The translations under genes and the position numbers were made by a program. From positions 19,563,501-19,627,500 of the forward strand of contig NC_057826.1 in assembly GCF_910594005.1 (NCBI RefSeq): a stretch of 64,000 nucleotides of DNA, written 5' to 3'. Every line of letters begins with the position of its first letter. The first letter of the stretch is position 1. Positions 11,632-21,935 of the stretch are shown here, piece by piece. Origin of the DNA: Cervus elaphus (lineage: Eukaryota > Chordata > Mammalia > Artiodactyla > Cervidae). Below the pieces are notes generated by a model that was not told the origin of the DNA, searched no databases, and was given only the letters and a program-made list of their open reading frames with translations.

Positions 11632-12580
11632 CATACAAAGATGTCAGTAGAGTGGATAACCATTAAGACTATATGAAAAGAGATGTTCACAAACAAAAAT
11701 CTTAACTGTATTGAAAAATGTTGATTTTTGCCTGTTTAAATCATAATGAAAAAAAATTCCTTTTAATGGTTATTTTTTTAAGAAGTCTAAACAACTCAAG
11801 TATTTAAAACTTTAACCTTACCGTTTTGATTTTTTGGACAAAATTTTAGGCAATAATTCAAATATATTCATGCAATATATCTGCTTCTCTGATAATTAAA
11901 AAAGCTAGCAACAAATGCCTCCCCAACCCCAGCCTTACCCTATTAACTTTTCTGCTGAACACATTTCATGTAAACTTTTAGACATGGGGGTGATGAATGA
12001 GACATGAAAGAATGACTCCATATTCTACATAACCAGTAATTCACTTGCATGTCATAAATGGTACATAACATCATTTGATATACTGTCTTTCAGCCCCAGA
12101 GAAAAGCTGCCAGCAGTCATATCCTTCTCAACTGAAGGGTTGCCAACGTTTACCCTGTCCCCTGAGGGAAATGTCTAACTCAACTAAATAAAACTGAAGG
12201 ATACACCACATAATGAACAGTCTTATTACCTTAAAATTAACCTTTTAGATTTTCTTTCTGTCTTCTTGAGCTTGGAGAGTCAAACCAGAAAACCTCTAAC
12301 AAAATTAATGTACAGAAGTCAGATTCTATTCTATGCTACATATTTTCAACTTGCCATGACCTGAAGAGACCAGTGGGGCAGGAAGAGTGGGATCCCAAGC
12401 TAGAAGGACACTGGCTCAATCTAGCCTAACTGTGCACTGCCTTTCAGAGTCTAAAACAGCTGTGTGATTCACAAAAAATGGCCGAGCAGATCCCCAAGCC
12501 CCAAATGTACCAGAGGTCAGCTTTCTAAAGGCCACATCTATTTTTAAACTAATATAAGTTGAGTTCTAAATTTGACCTGC

Positions 12581-12670
12581 ATTTAAATCATCGTCTGGTG
12601 AGGAATGTCCAGCTGGACTCTTACACGCTTTAAGTTGCTTGAGGGAGGTCCAAACAAAGTTCATTTTATA
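12581..12670. repeat. Dispersed direct repeat, copy B
   Basis: Partner of 11551-11631: 'aatgtccagctgga', 'tttaagttgcttgagggagg', 'ttcattttat'. It lies 1.03 kb downstream and has an extra 'cttacacgc' segment that copy A lacks. Confidence 0.75.
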
Positions 12671-13206
12671 CGCAACAGACAAAGCCTTCGCTTAGCAACT
12701 GGCAGCCTCCACAAAGGAGGAGCAGCAGCTGTGAAGAAAGAGCCGTCCTGCAGCTGAGGGTCCCTGGAATTTACTTCTTCACATAACTAATAAAAGCAGG
12801 CCATTCTTCATGTTGAGATAATTGGGGGAAACCAATTTCCGATTGCTCAGTGCAACAGAATGAAGGAATAGAGCATATTTTCAATGGTGTGCAGAGTACT
12901 TGAACATTATCCCAAAAAAGCAACCAACAAAAACCTATTTTAAGGTTCCTCACAGCATATTTCTCTTCAGAAAGTTCACAGGGCAATCCCTTCCAAAATG
13001 GCCTCACTGACAAGGAAGAAAGAGTTTTAGATTTTCGGCTCAGAAATCAAAAGATAAAAAGAAAACCATGAATATCCTATCAAAGTATCAGTTAAATAAT
13101 TATGGCACCAATTGATGATAATTTTGGAAATTCATATCATTCTCAAAGCAAACTTCAAAACAGAACTTTTACAATTTTTAAAAACTTGCATTTCGAGAGT
13201 ATTATA

Positions 13207-13330
13207 GTGATAAAGGGTGGCATAGTATACGTATATGTATCACTTAGGGAATTATGTCTTATCAATTTGTGATAAAGGGTGGCATAGTATATGTATATGT
13301 ATCACTTAGGGAATTATGTCTTATCAATTT
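13207..13330. repeat. 62 bp tandem duplication (2 copies, one mismatch)
   Basis: Copies at 13207-13268 and 13269-13330 both begin 'gtgataaagggtggcatagt' and end 'gtcttatcaattt'. Only one difference is visible ('tatacgtat' versus 'tatatgtat'), and the copies abut exactly. The near-identity points to a recent event compared with the decayed repeats nearby. Confidence 0.97.
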
Positions 13331-13573
13331 TAGTATTCATGTTAGGAAAATCACTGCCAAGGCAGAGGTGAAAAAACAAAACAGATAAATCTCTGAGGGA
13401 AAAAAAATCTATAAATATGAAAGTACTAAGTTATATACCTATTTATTTAAACCAAAATCACAGGAATTCACTAAAATAAACTACTAATCATAGTAGTTTG
13501 ATATGACAAAGATATCATAATAAGCTGCTAATCATAGACGAAGGTAAAATACCAAACATACCCATATACATGT

Positions 13574-13610
<37 letters not shown>

Positions 13611-14075
13611 ACAACCAAAACCTATCTCATTAGCCTACCATTCTGACCAATCCATCTTGCTTAAAGATGGACTAACACTGTGATCTAGAGAGCAAAGCAA
13701 ATTCAAGTATTTCATTTTCTAGACCCATAGATGATCAATCTGATTTTAAGGTCCAAAAGTAGAGAACACGAAAAGTAAATGCACAGTATCTGCACAAGAA
13801 GCCTTGACTCCATCAAGTCACCTGCATTTTCATTCATTCAGTCAAAGAATACTTTACTGAGCAATGTAGCTGAGGCTGCTTGTTGCTACTCAGTGTCCAC
13901 TCTCTCCTGGTTCCTACAGAAGCCCTAATTAACCTGACAAAAGCAAGACAACTAATTAAAGAACTATCTTTCATTGCCTCCTTACGGCTAGATGAGTCCA
14001 CTTTCCCAGTTGAGGCTAATGAGACACAAGCATACATGTTCTGAGAAAATTAAGCAAAGAAAAGTTACTTAAAGG
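13331..14075. other. No gene recognised
   Basis: Unassigned apart from the compound microsatellite. The part 13830-14037 ('gtccactctctcctggttcc', 'gttgaggctaatgagacaca') has the look of an old mammalian repeat, but I cannot assign a family. Confidence 0.4.
13573..13610. repeat. Compound (CATA)n(CA)n microsatellite
   Basis: 'catacataca' followed by a perfect CA run. Likely polymorphic. Confidence 0.95.
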
Positions 14076-15034
14076 GAGCCAACTCTGTTTAGAACCAGAC
14101 ACAGAACAATGGACTGGTTCCAAACTGGGAAAGGAGTATGTCAAGGCTGTATATTGTCACCTTGCTTATTTAACTTCTATGCAGAGTACATCATGAGAAA
14201 TGCCGAGCTGGATGAAGCACAAGTTGGAATCAAGATTGCCAGGAGAAAGATCAATAACCTCAGATATGCAGATGACACCACCCTAATGGCAAAAAGCGAA
14301 GAGGAACTAAAGAGCCTCTTGAAGAATGTGAAAGAGAAGACTGAAAAGGCTGGCTTAAAACTCAACATTCAAAAAACTAAGATCATGGTATCTGGTCCCA
14401 TCACTTGATGGCAAATAGATGGGAAAACAATGGAAACAGTGACAGACTTCAATTTCTTGGGCTCCAAAATCACTGCAGATGGTGACTGCAACCATGAAAT
14501 TAAAAGACGCTTACTCCTTGGAAGAAAAGCTATGACCAACCTAGACAGCATATTAAAAAAAAGAGACATTACTTTGCCAACAAAGGTCCGTCTACTCGAA
14601 GCCATGGTTTTTCCAGTAGTCATGTATGGATGTGCGAGCTGGACCATAAAGAAAGCTGAGTGCCTAAGAATTGATGCTTTTGAACTGTGGTGTTGGAGAA
14701 GACTTTAGAGAGTCCCTTGCACTGCAAGATCAAACCAGTCAATCCTAAAGGAAATCAATTCTGAATACTCACGGGAGGGACTGATGTTGAAGCTGAAGCT
14801 CCAATACTATGGAGATCTAATGCGAACAGCCAACTCATTGGAAGAGATGCTGATGCTGGGAAAGATTGAAGGTGGGAGGGGAAGGGGATGAGAGAGAATG
14901 AGATGGTTGGATGACATCACCTACTCAATGGACATGAGTTTGAGCAAGTTCTGGGAGATGGTGAGGGACAGGGAGGCCTGGCGTGCTGCAGTCCATTGGG
15001 TCACAAATAGCTGGACATTACTGAGCAACTGAAC
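14076..15034 (+). pseudogene. BovB (RTE) LINE fragment with RT domain, broken by a stop and frameshift
   Basis: Reads 14109-14408 as 99 residues of RT containing 'GVCQGCILSPCLFNFYAEYI' and the palm motif YADD at residues 53-56, followed by 'LKLNIQKTKIM'. A TGA at 14406-14408 interrupts it; the other BovB copy at 58.3 kb has TCA at the same place. The same frame resumes at 14430 for 92 residues to a stop at 14706-14708 caused by a two-base gain. The 3' end is complete ('tactgagcaactgaacaa'). The element is 5'-truncated and cannot move by itself. Confidence 0.93.
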
Positions 15035-15911
15035 AATAAGAAGTGACAGATAATTCCATAGTTCTGAATGATACCCTAGGTATCTGCCAGAGGGCCAGCT
15101 CACTCAGTAAGACAAAGAGCCGTGGAAACACTGCTGCTCTCTGGCCAGCTCAGGGGTCCTGCTCTTTACCTCTGGGACATACAGACCTCATTATTCCGTA
15201 TTTCCATGGGCTGAGCTAGGGAAAGTGGGCCCTGGGGAGGAGCTCTGCCTTTCTGTCTCTTCTTGCTCACCTACCCACTCACCCTCATTACATGTCTGCT
15301 GGGCACCACACACTGTGCAGGAATGCCAGGAATAACTTTAGTGACCGAAACACAGGAACCCTCCTCAAGGAATGGAAAAACAAGAGAAAAGCACAGGAGC
15401 AATTACAATGCAACGTGAAAAAATGATGAGTATACGTGACGCGTGCTTCCCATGGGGAGGCCGGGTGCAGCCTGGAGTGCTTCATTTCGAGGATCTCATT
15501 TATTCCATAGCCATCACTGCTGGACTTCCTCTCGGTGATGTGAACAACAGACACCACGCCACCGCACCAGTCAGGAGGTGATGGCCCGGAGGACAGGAAA
15601 GGCTGAGCAGCAAAGTGCAAGTTAAACCATCAACAGCATTTTCCCGGATTGAAAGGTGTAGGCGGATGGTTTCATGCAGAGAATTAACCAGGCAGAAACA
15701 TCCAGAGACAAGAAAGACCATACACAGTTCATCAGAAGAGCCTGGCAGAATTTGCTACCAGATCAGTGAACACAGCGACCTTAAGCAGTTTTAAACTGAG
15801 GGACTGAGCTTTCACAACTAATATCTGAAGTAGAGGTTCTGAGAATGAGCTTAAGGTTGCCAAGGGGAAGGATGGGGGAAGGGATGGTAAGGATGTTTGG
15901 GATAGACATGT
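15035..15911. other. No gene recognised
   Basis: Slightly more GC-rich than its surroundings. 15280-15430 ('ccaggaataactttagtgac', 'ctcctcaaggaatgg') resembles the unnamed old repeat also suspected at 9350 and 48110. Open frames on either strand (15288-15620 minus, 15372-15581 plus) have no known similarity. Confidence 0.4.
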
Positions 15912-16117
15912 TCAGTACAGCTTAGTTGGGCCGCTAAGTTGGGTCAGACTCTTTGTGACCCCATGGACTGCAGCACCCCAGACTTCTCTGTGCTTCACCA
16001 TCTCTGAGTTTGCTCAAACTCATGTCCATTGTGTTGATGACACCATCCAGCCATCTCATCCTCTGTTGTCCCTCATTCCTCCTGCCTTCAGTCTTTCCCA
16101 GCATCAGGGTCTTTTCC
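15912..16117 (-). mobile_element. BovB 3' end fragment, antisense, with target duplication
   Basis: Reverse complement of the last ~200 bp of BovB: 'agactctttgtgaccccatg', 'ccatccagccatctcatcct', 'agcatcagggtcttttcc'. 'agacatgt' at 15904-15911 and 16118-16125 is the likely target-site duplication, so this is a strongly 5'-truncated single insertion. Confidence 0.9.
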
Positions 16118-16125
16118 AGACATGT

Positions 16126-17125
16126 AAACATGGCTACATTTAAATTGGATAACCAACAAGGGAAAAAAAATAAAAGGTCTGTTAGAATCAAAAACATAAA
16201 TAAAAAAAGGAGAGGCTTTGAGAGAAAGACCTGGTAATTTTTCATAACTATTTCTCAATCATGTGGCTTTAGGAAAGGGATGAAATTATCTCCTAATCTC
16301 AAGGACATAATATCAATCCTCTTCTATTTTTAAGCCCAGGTTATTAATATTTATAATTTTAAAAGATTACTTATTGGAGAGTAATAAAAGGATATTAGGA
16401 ATTTTACAAAAGCACAGCAGAGGACTGGGGGGAAAAATTTTTGCCCAAACTGAAACACTTCTTTAAAATATCCCAACAGTAACATGCTTCCCTTTCAACT
16501 TTGTAAATACGGTTAGGCAGACTCATGACTTAAAAAATGAAGTTTGCCTTTGGTGGCAGAGTCAATTCTTTCAAACCTAATTTCCACTCCCCTCCCCTTC
16601 TGCTTTAGTCATAGAAATCTGGCTTTATTTGGCCTGGCAATGTGCCCACTTAAACACCACAATGGAGCCCCCATGAAGACAGTGGTGGCCAAGGAATTCC
16701 AAGTACAAGTCAGAGAGGAGATTCCAGAAAGCCCCTCTTGCAGCTTTTCCTTCCCCTCCTCTTGCAGACATCACAGCTGGAGCTCCAACAGCGCCCTGAG
16801 GTTGCGTGGACAGAGGCCTCATCCTCAGGAAGCTGAAAGCTGGAAGGAGCCCAAGACTCGCCCAATGACATGGGACATGGTAGAAACCTCCCCAAGCCCA
16901 AGCAGTTCCCCTACAGACATTTTATGTGAGAAAAGCAAGCCCTGTTTAATTAGATTCCTGTTTCTACTAGATGAACCCAAATTTCACTGCAGATGCTAGT
17001 GAATATTTAAAGCATACATGGTAAGATTTGGCCAAAAAAAGCCATTTCAACTAGATGTACAGTATTAAACCATATTTTCTGATTCTCTCTTTTTTCATCT
17101 AAGTCACACATTCTACTTTCTTATT
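16126..17125. other. No gene recognised; possible old repeat at 16560-17000
   Basis: The stretch 16560-17000 contains a 151-residue open frame (16544-16999, plus) with no domain I recognise. Its base pattern ('tttggcctggcaatgtgccc', 'tttatgtgagaaaagcaagc') resembles the terminal part of a common mammalian interspersed repeat, so I do not call a gene. I see no splice-site pair or conserved domain. Confidence 0.4.
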
Positions 17126-17310
17126 CAGTTCAGTTCAGTTCAGTCGCTCAGTCGTGTCTGACTCTTTGCGACCCCATGAATCGCAGCACACCAGGCCTCC
17201 CTGTCCATCACCAACTCCCAGAGTCTACCCAAACCCATGTCCATTGAGTCGGTGATGCCATCCAGCCATCTCATCCTCTGTCGTCCCCTTCTCCTCCTGC
17301 CCCCAATCCT
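17126..17310 (-). mobile_element. BovB 3' end fragment, antisense, with (TTCAG)n end
   Basis: Begins with four TTCAG units (the BovB 3' terminal pentamer repeat in antisense) and continues 'cgctcagtcgtgtctgactc', 'catcaccaactcccagag', 'tcatcctctgtcgtcccctt'. It is well preserved compared with the copy at 15912, so probably younger. Confidence 0.92.
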
Positions 17311-18159
17311 AAACAACCTTTTTAAATCAAAGTAAATCTTTTCTAAATTTTTTCTCTTTGGACATAAGACATCTGGTTCTTGAAATCTCTGGTCTACTCT
17401 GGGAGCTGAGTGGGGAGAGTGAGAGGGGCAAGCAGAATAAGCGCGAGAGCAGACGTGGGGCAGTGTGCAAGGGGAACTGGAAAGTTAACACATCGATAAC
17501 ACGGCAAAACACAAGCTGTTTATAAAAAGCTTCATTGTGTTTTGTAAGCTGGTGAATTGTTAGATAAGACTCAATTTGGAGGTCTTTGAGCTAAACTAAT
17601 CTCTGGCAGCCACTGTTGACAATCATAGAATCACACAGAGATTTAAATGTAACAGCATTCTTATTTTCCTTGATATCTCTGTCATTTTTTAAAAAAGATA
17701 TAGCTGCTTTACAGTGACTTGCTTGACAGAGGTGAGACATATTACGTTATTCTTATGGAAACAATATTGGACCTTCCTCCTCCCCCTACCACCAAAATAG
17801 CTAGCATAATGTGCCACGGATTATGTCTAACAAAAACAGAATAATTCCACGGAGCTGGGATGGTGTTGAGGAGGGAACTCCTGTCTTGACTACAGAAAAA
17901 TCAAGATTACCTTCTCCATCTTAACTCAAGGTACAGCTTTTGTTTGAAGCTAGAAATGAAATCCAAATGAAGAAACTAAACAGAATATATTTCCACTTTT
18001 ATCTCTGTTCACTTCTTAAAAAAAAACAAGTATTTCTTTCTATTTAGAACACTTTTGCCAAATTAACAAGAAGTCTATTGTCAAGACACCACCACCAGAC
18101 AACTATGAACTCCCTGCTCTATGCTGACTCATTACACAAACATCGGTTTTCTTTATGGG
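17311..18159. other. No gene recognised
   Basis: Unassigned AT-rich sequence without gene or clear repeat signatures. Confidence 0.4.
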
Positions 18160-18390
18160 GAAAACGGCACAGTGAAAGGCACGTAATGTCTACATGCAAA
18201 CCTAGATCTGAATCTTGGTTCTAAGAATTACTAACTGGAGGTAAAACCTCTGGCAGACTAATTTCCTTCACTCTGATGTCAGTTCCTACAACTATAAGAT
18301 GAAAGTAATACTGTCATTCTCTTCCTAGTATTGTTGGAAAAATTAGTGCTAATGTATACATTAGGCATTTTGTAGCTATTACTACAATGC
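18160..18390 (+). mobile_element. MIR SINE relic
   Basis: Follows the MIR order with heavy decay: 'ctagatctgaatcttggttc' (consensus 'gggttcaaatcccagctct' region), 'gaggtaaaacctctggcag', 'aactataagatgaaagtaat' and 'gttggaaaaattagtgctaa'. Ancient mammalian tRNA-derived SINE. Confidence 0.65.
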
Positions 18391-18403
18391 TAATCACTAG
18401 GAG

Positions 18404-18611
18404 AACTTCCCTGGTGGCTCAGTGGTAAAGAATCTGCCTGCCAATGCAGGAAAGGTGGGTTCCATCCCTGGTTCCAGAAGATTCCCTGGAGAAGGAAGTG
18501 GCAACCCACTCCAGTATTATTGCCTGGAAAACCCCACGGACAGAGGAGCCTGGCAGGTTACAGCCCATGGGGTCACAAACAGTCAGACACGACTTAGCCA
18601 CTAAACAACAA
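18404..18611 (+). mobile_element. Bov-tA SINE
   Basis: tRNA-like head 'cttccctggtggctcagtgg' with 'gggttccatccctgg', then BovA body 'tggcaacccactccagtatt' and end 'gtcagacacgacttagcc', followed by an (AAC)n-like tail. Confidence 0.95.
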
Positions 18612-18799
18612 CAGTTGCTAGAAAGGTTTTACTTATTTAACTGCCAAAGATAAATAAGAGATGAAAATTTAAATTTTTAAAAAAGCTAACTAAATGTATC
18701 AAGGAAAATGCCAAACAAAAGAGAAACTTCTGAGTAATAGCGCCCTCTTAGCTCCTGTCTAGAACACTTTCAGTGATGGGAGCCTAGTACCCAAAAAGG

Positions 18800-19149
18800 G
18801 AACTCCATCATTCACGCAACGCTGCCTTAACACATACCAGAGAATTGAGGATGGCATCTACCATGGGTCAGGTTCTGTATCAGGCTTGAGGAAACAGATA
18901 CATTAAGACACGGTCTGCTGTTCTCAAGGAATTCATAGCTCCCTCTCATGAACAGACAAACACAGTCTGTGACACGTAATGAGGGAAGAAAAGCAGGGTG
19001 CTACAGGAGGGCAGCGGAAGGGCACAGCACCCAACCCAGGGCGTCAGAAGGAAGTAGTCTCCTGGGTGAAGTCTTACAGAACACGGAGGTGGGAAAGTGC
19101 TGAAAGGGAAGAGCACCCCGAGGTGAGACAGACAGCATGGTATGTCAGG
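18800..19149 (+). repeat. Unnamed old interspersed repeat, left part
   Basis: 'catgggtcaggttctgtatc', 'ctgttctcaaggaattcata' and 'gtgctacaggagggcagcgg' resemble a common mammalian repeat type whose name I cannot confirm. Its continuation appears at 19470-19730 ('tggatgttttaagtgggaca'), so the L1 insertion between them split it. Confidence 0.4.
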
Positions 19150-19161
19150 AGTACCAGGTTC

Positions 19162-19457
19162 CAGACTTGGGGCGCCGCGGGGGGAGCAGGCAGACAGATG
19201 GAGAGAGCAGCATTGAAACATATACACTATATACACTGTCGCGTGTAGAACAGATCGCTAGTGAGAGAGGCAGGGAGCTCCGCCCAGCGCTCTGTGACAA
19301 CCAGAGGCGTGGAATCGGGTGGAGGGTGGGAGAAACGCTCAAGAGGGAGGGGAAGTATGTATACTTCCTGCTGATTTGGCAGAAACCAACATATTTAAAG
19401 TAATTATTCTCCAATAAAAAAAAGAAAGAAAGAAAAGGTGAAAGGGAAAAAAAAAGA
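19162..19457 (+). mobile_element. 5'-truncated ruminant L1 3' end with 12 bp target duplication
   Basis: 296 bp insert flanked by perfect 'agtaccaggttc' repeats at 19150-19161 and 19458-19469. The content follows the bovine-type L1 3' UTR: 'agcattgaaacatatacact', 'gctctgtgacaaccagaggc', 'tttggcagaaaccaacatat', 'ctccaataaaaa', then an A/GAAA-rich tail. Both ends are well defined. It is a textbook target-primed insertion of a truncated L1. Confidence 0.95.
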
Positions 19458-19730
19458 AGTACCAGGTTCAAAGCCGGGAGCAGTAGAGGATGTGGCTGAC
19501 CAGGTTCCCATCACAGGGCTGGAAGACCAAATGAATGACGCTGGACTTTCCCCCACAGGTTGTGAGGAGCCTTGGATGTTTTAAGTGGGACACATTTTCA
19601 TGTGCTTTTGTTTTTGTAGAGAAATCATGGTAGCAATGTGTAAAATGAACCGCATACAGGAAGGGTAGAGTGGGATGGTAAACCAGTAGTCCAAATGAGC
19701 ATGAAAAAGGCTACAGAGTTAGCATTCACA

Positions 19731-20193
19731 TTTTGGGCTTAGCTAAGCTGTTGTAAGATTTTCCAAGGAATTATAATTAAGCACCTTCCTTGGTTTCTGC
19801 AGAGATTTTTTGCATATATGGGTTTTGTGTATTTTATATATATATATTTTGTATGTATCTCCCAACGATAATAATGGTTCCAAAAGAACAGGAATCATGT
19901 GACCTGGTTTTCTGAGAATTACTTAGAAATTCTCACTAATGGTACAATGTGAATGAAAGGTGAATGTGGGACATTTTCAAATTCACTGAAAGATACCACA
20001 GAGAACATTCTCCTTTCTCAGTTCCACAGCCAAATGCCTCTACTTATGATCAACTGTTAGTAACGGAAATAAAAACCAAATCTCAACCATTCTTCATTTG
20101 TCTATGCAATGTGGATAAAATACTATCAAATAGGTGTTTAGATTTTAAGTAAAGAAGAAAATTCTGATAGCCCCTAAATTCTGACCACCTTTA
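19731..20193. other. No gene recognised
   Basis: AT-rich; includes a short TA run at 19834-19847. No gene or family assignment. Confidence 0.4.
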
Positions 20194-20436
20194 AGGCAAT
20201 GGCAACCCACTCCAGTACTCTGGCCTGGAGAATCCCAGGGATGGAGGAGCCTGGTAGGCTGCAGTCATGGGGTCGCGAAGAGTCAACTGAGCGGCTTCAC
20301 TTTCATGCATTGGAGAAGGAAATGGCAACCCACTCCAGGGTTCTTGCCTGGAGAATCCCAGGGACGGGGGAGCCTGCTGGGCTGCCATTTATGGGGTTGC
20401 ACAGAGTCGGACACGACTGAAGCGACTTAGCAGCGG
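20194..20436 (+). mobile_element. Bov-A2 SINE (two BovA monomers)
   Basis: Two BovA units in tandem, each with 'aatggcaacccactccag' and 'tggagaatcccaggga'. The first ends near 20295 ('gagtcaactgagcggcttca'), the second at 'acacgactgaagcgacttag'. There is no tRNA-like head, which distinguishes Bov-A2 from Bov-tA. It lacks its own Pol III promoter. Confidence 0.92.
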
Positions 20437-21135
20437 TAAGACTTCCCCCACTCCCAGTGATTTAGTGTGTCGTTGGCCACTAACTATGAAGTCACGTACC
20501 AAAAAAGAGCAAAACAACTCTGTGGGCATTAAAAGGGGCTCTTATCTGTGCTTAGTTATCAACTGAAACTGTTCATAAAAACGAAGAATGCCACACAAGT
20601 TGTCTGGCTGACTCTGAGTTGGCTGCTGCCTGTACATTCACAAAGAAAAATATGTATAAACACGAACACTCAGGCACAAATATCCATCTGGACAGGATGT
20701 TAACACCATTCCTCAATCCCTAAGGGTCTTGGAAGTATAAACTCAACCAACTGGTGTATGACACTTAATTTGGGTGAGGGGAAAGGAAGATGGAGAGAAA
20801 GAATCATCTCTTTTGAATACAATAAGGACCCATCTCCATAATATCATTCAAGAAGTTTAAAAGATTAAGCAGTCAGGACCCTAAAGGTCCCATATGAAAA
20901 AAGCACCAAATTCTTGCTTCCTCTCAACTCTTCTAAGCCCTCCTTTGGATTCAGTCCTCTGGCACTGGATTAACGGCACAATTCTATTAAAGACACGTAC
21001 TCAGGAAAAGGGTGGTGATAAAAAGTGGTTACTTACATCAAGCTGACGGGGAAAATTGGCAGCAGAAATGTCCTGATGACATAATGAATCTATAAAGCCG
21101 AGACTGTTCTGATTCTTTGGTTTAAGCTGGCTAAT
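20437..21135. other. No gene recognised
   Basis: Unassigned sequence leading into the inverted repeat. Confidence 0.4.
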
Positions 21136-21633
21136 CATTAAACCCAGCCCACGATTTTTAATGCTCCTACATACCGAGCAAAACTGCTCTTTACCACTTA
21201 TAAAAATGTACAATTAATTTTTAGTATTTAATTTGGACTTCTCTATCCTTTCCTTCTGAGAATTTTGTCCCATTCAATGAGGCAATCTTACAGCTGAAAG
21301 GTTAGGAGTAAAGCAAGGCTCCTCGCCCCCCCAATCAGGACCAATTCACAGGGTCCTACTGAGGATGACACGGGATAACCCGTGCGAGGTGTTCACACAG
21401 GCACAGAGGAGACATGTGCGTAGGCTTCAACTCGTGTGGTCTAGCTACTGAGTCTTGCTTTGCTCTTAACCATTCAGCTCTAATATTGCCTCATCGAATG
21501 GGACACAATTCTCAGAAGGAAAGGACTGAGAAGTCCAAATTAAATACTAAAAATTAACTATACATTTATCAGTGGTAAAGAGCATTTTTGCTGGGTATGT
21601 AGGAGCTATAAAAATCATGGGCTGGATTTAATG
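21136..21633. repeat. Large imperfect inverted repeat, arms about 185 bp, loop 130 bp
   Basis: The left arm 21136-21320 is the reverse complement of the right arm 21451-21633, with roughly 21 mismatches and a 2 nt gap counted by eye (about 88%). Matching anchors: 'ccattcaatgaggcaat' against 'attgcctcatcgaatgg', 'ttagtatttaatttggactt' against 'aagtccaaattaaatactaa', and 'gctctttaccact' against 'agtggtaaagagc'. The loop holds a small hairpin 'cacgggataacccgtg'. It matches no transposon I recognise. Confidence 0.93.
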
Positions 21634-21726
21634 CAAGCACTAAGAGAGGCAATATTCAAGATACAAGCCTTAAGACTTGACCATTTTGTGGAAAGCAGAT
21701 GCTAAAAGCATAAAGATACCAGTAAT

Positions 21727-21930
21727 GGCTCCCCCTGTAGCTCAGTCGGTAAGGAATCTGCCCGCAGTGCGGGAGACCTGGGTTCGATTCCTGGATCGGG
21801 AAGATCCCCTGGAGAAGGAAATGGCAACCCACTCCAGTATCCTTGCCTGGAAAATCTCATGGACAGAGGAGCCTGGTGGGCTACAGTCCACGGGGTTGCG
21901 AAGAGTCGGGCACGCCTAAGCAACCAACAC
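21727..21930 (+). mobile_element. Bov-tA SINE with well-preserved Pol III boxes
   Basis: tRNA-Glu-like head keeps an A box 'tagctcagtcgg' (21738-21749) and a perfect B box 'ggttcgattcc' (21781-21791), 31 nt apart, followed by a near-consensus BovA body and an (ACTT)n tail. Among the Bov-tA copies here it is the closest to a functional promoter. It sits 94 bp beyond the inverted repeat. Confidence 0.96.
21738..21791 (+). promoter_or_regulatory. Internal Pol III promoter (A and B boxes) of Bov-tA
   Basis: A box TAGCTCAGTCGG fits TRGYNNARNNG and B box GGTTCGATTCC fits GGTTCGANTCC exactly. Spacing is like that of a tRNA. Whether it is transcribed cannot be seen from sequence. Confidence 0.7.
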
Positions 21931-21935
21931 TTACT

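Larger units (their letters stand above)
10545..13206. other. No gene recognised; contains one dispersed direct repeat and a small AC run
   Basis: No exon-like or repeat-family match that I can defend. The internal structure consists of an (AC)8 run at 11325-11340 and a homologous pair at 11551-11631 and 12581-12670. Reading frames such as 12771-13013 (minus) have no known similarity. Confidence 0.5.

Noticed and set aside
13207..13330. CRISPR-like array
   Set aside because: Only two abutting copies without spacers, in a mammalian context; a tandem duplication.
16544..16999. 151-residue plus-strand frame, Ser/Pro-rich
   Set aside because: Overlapping minus-strand frames and resemblance to an old interspersed repeat; no domain and no splice evidence.
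21727..21800. tRNA gene candidate
   Set aside because: A and B boxes are good but the sequence continues into a BovA body, so it is a tRNA-derived SINE, not a tRNA gene.
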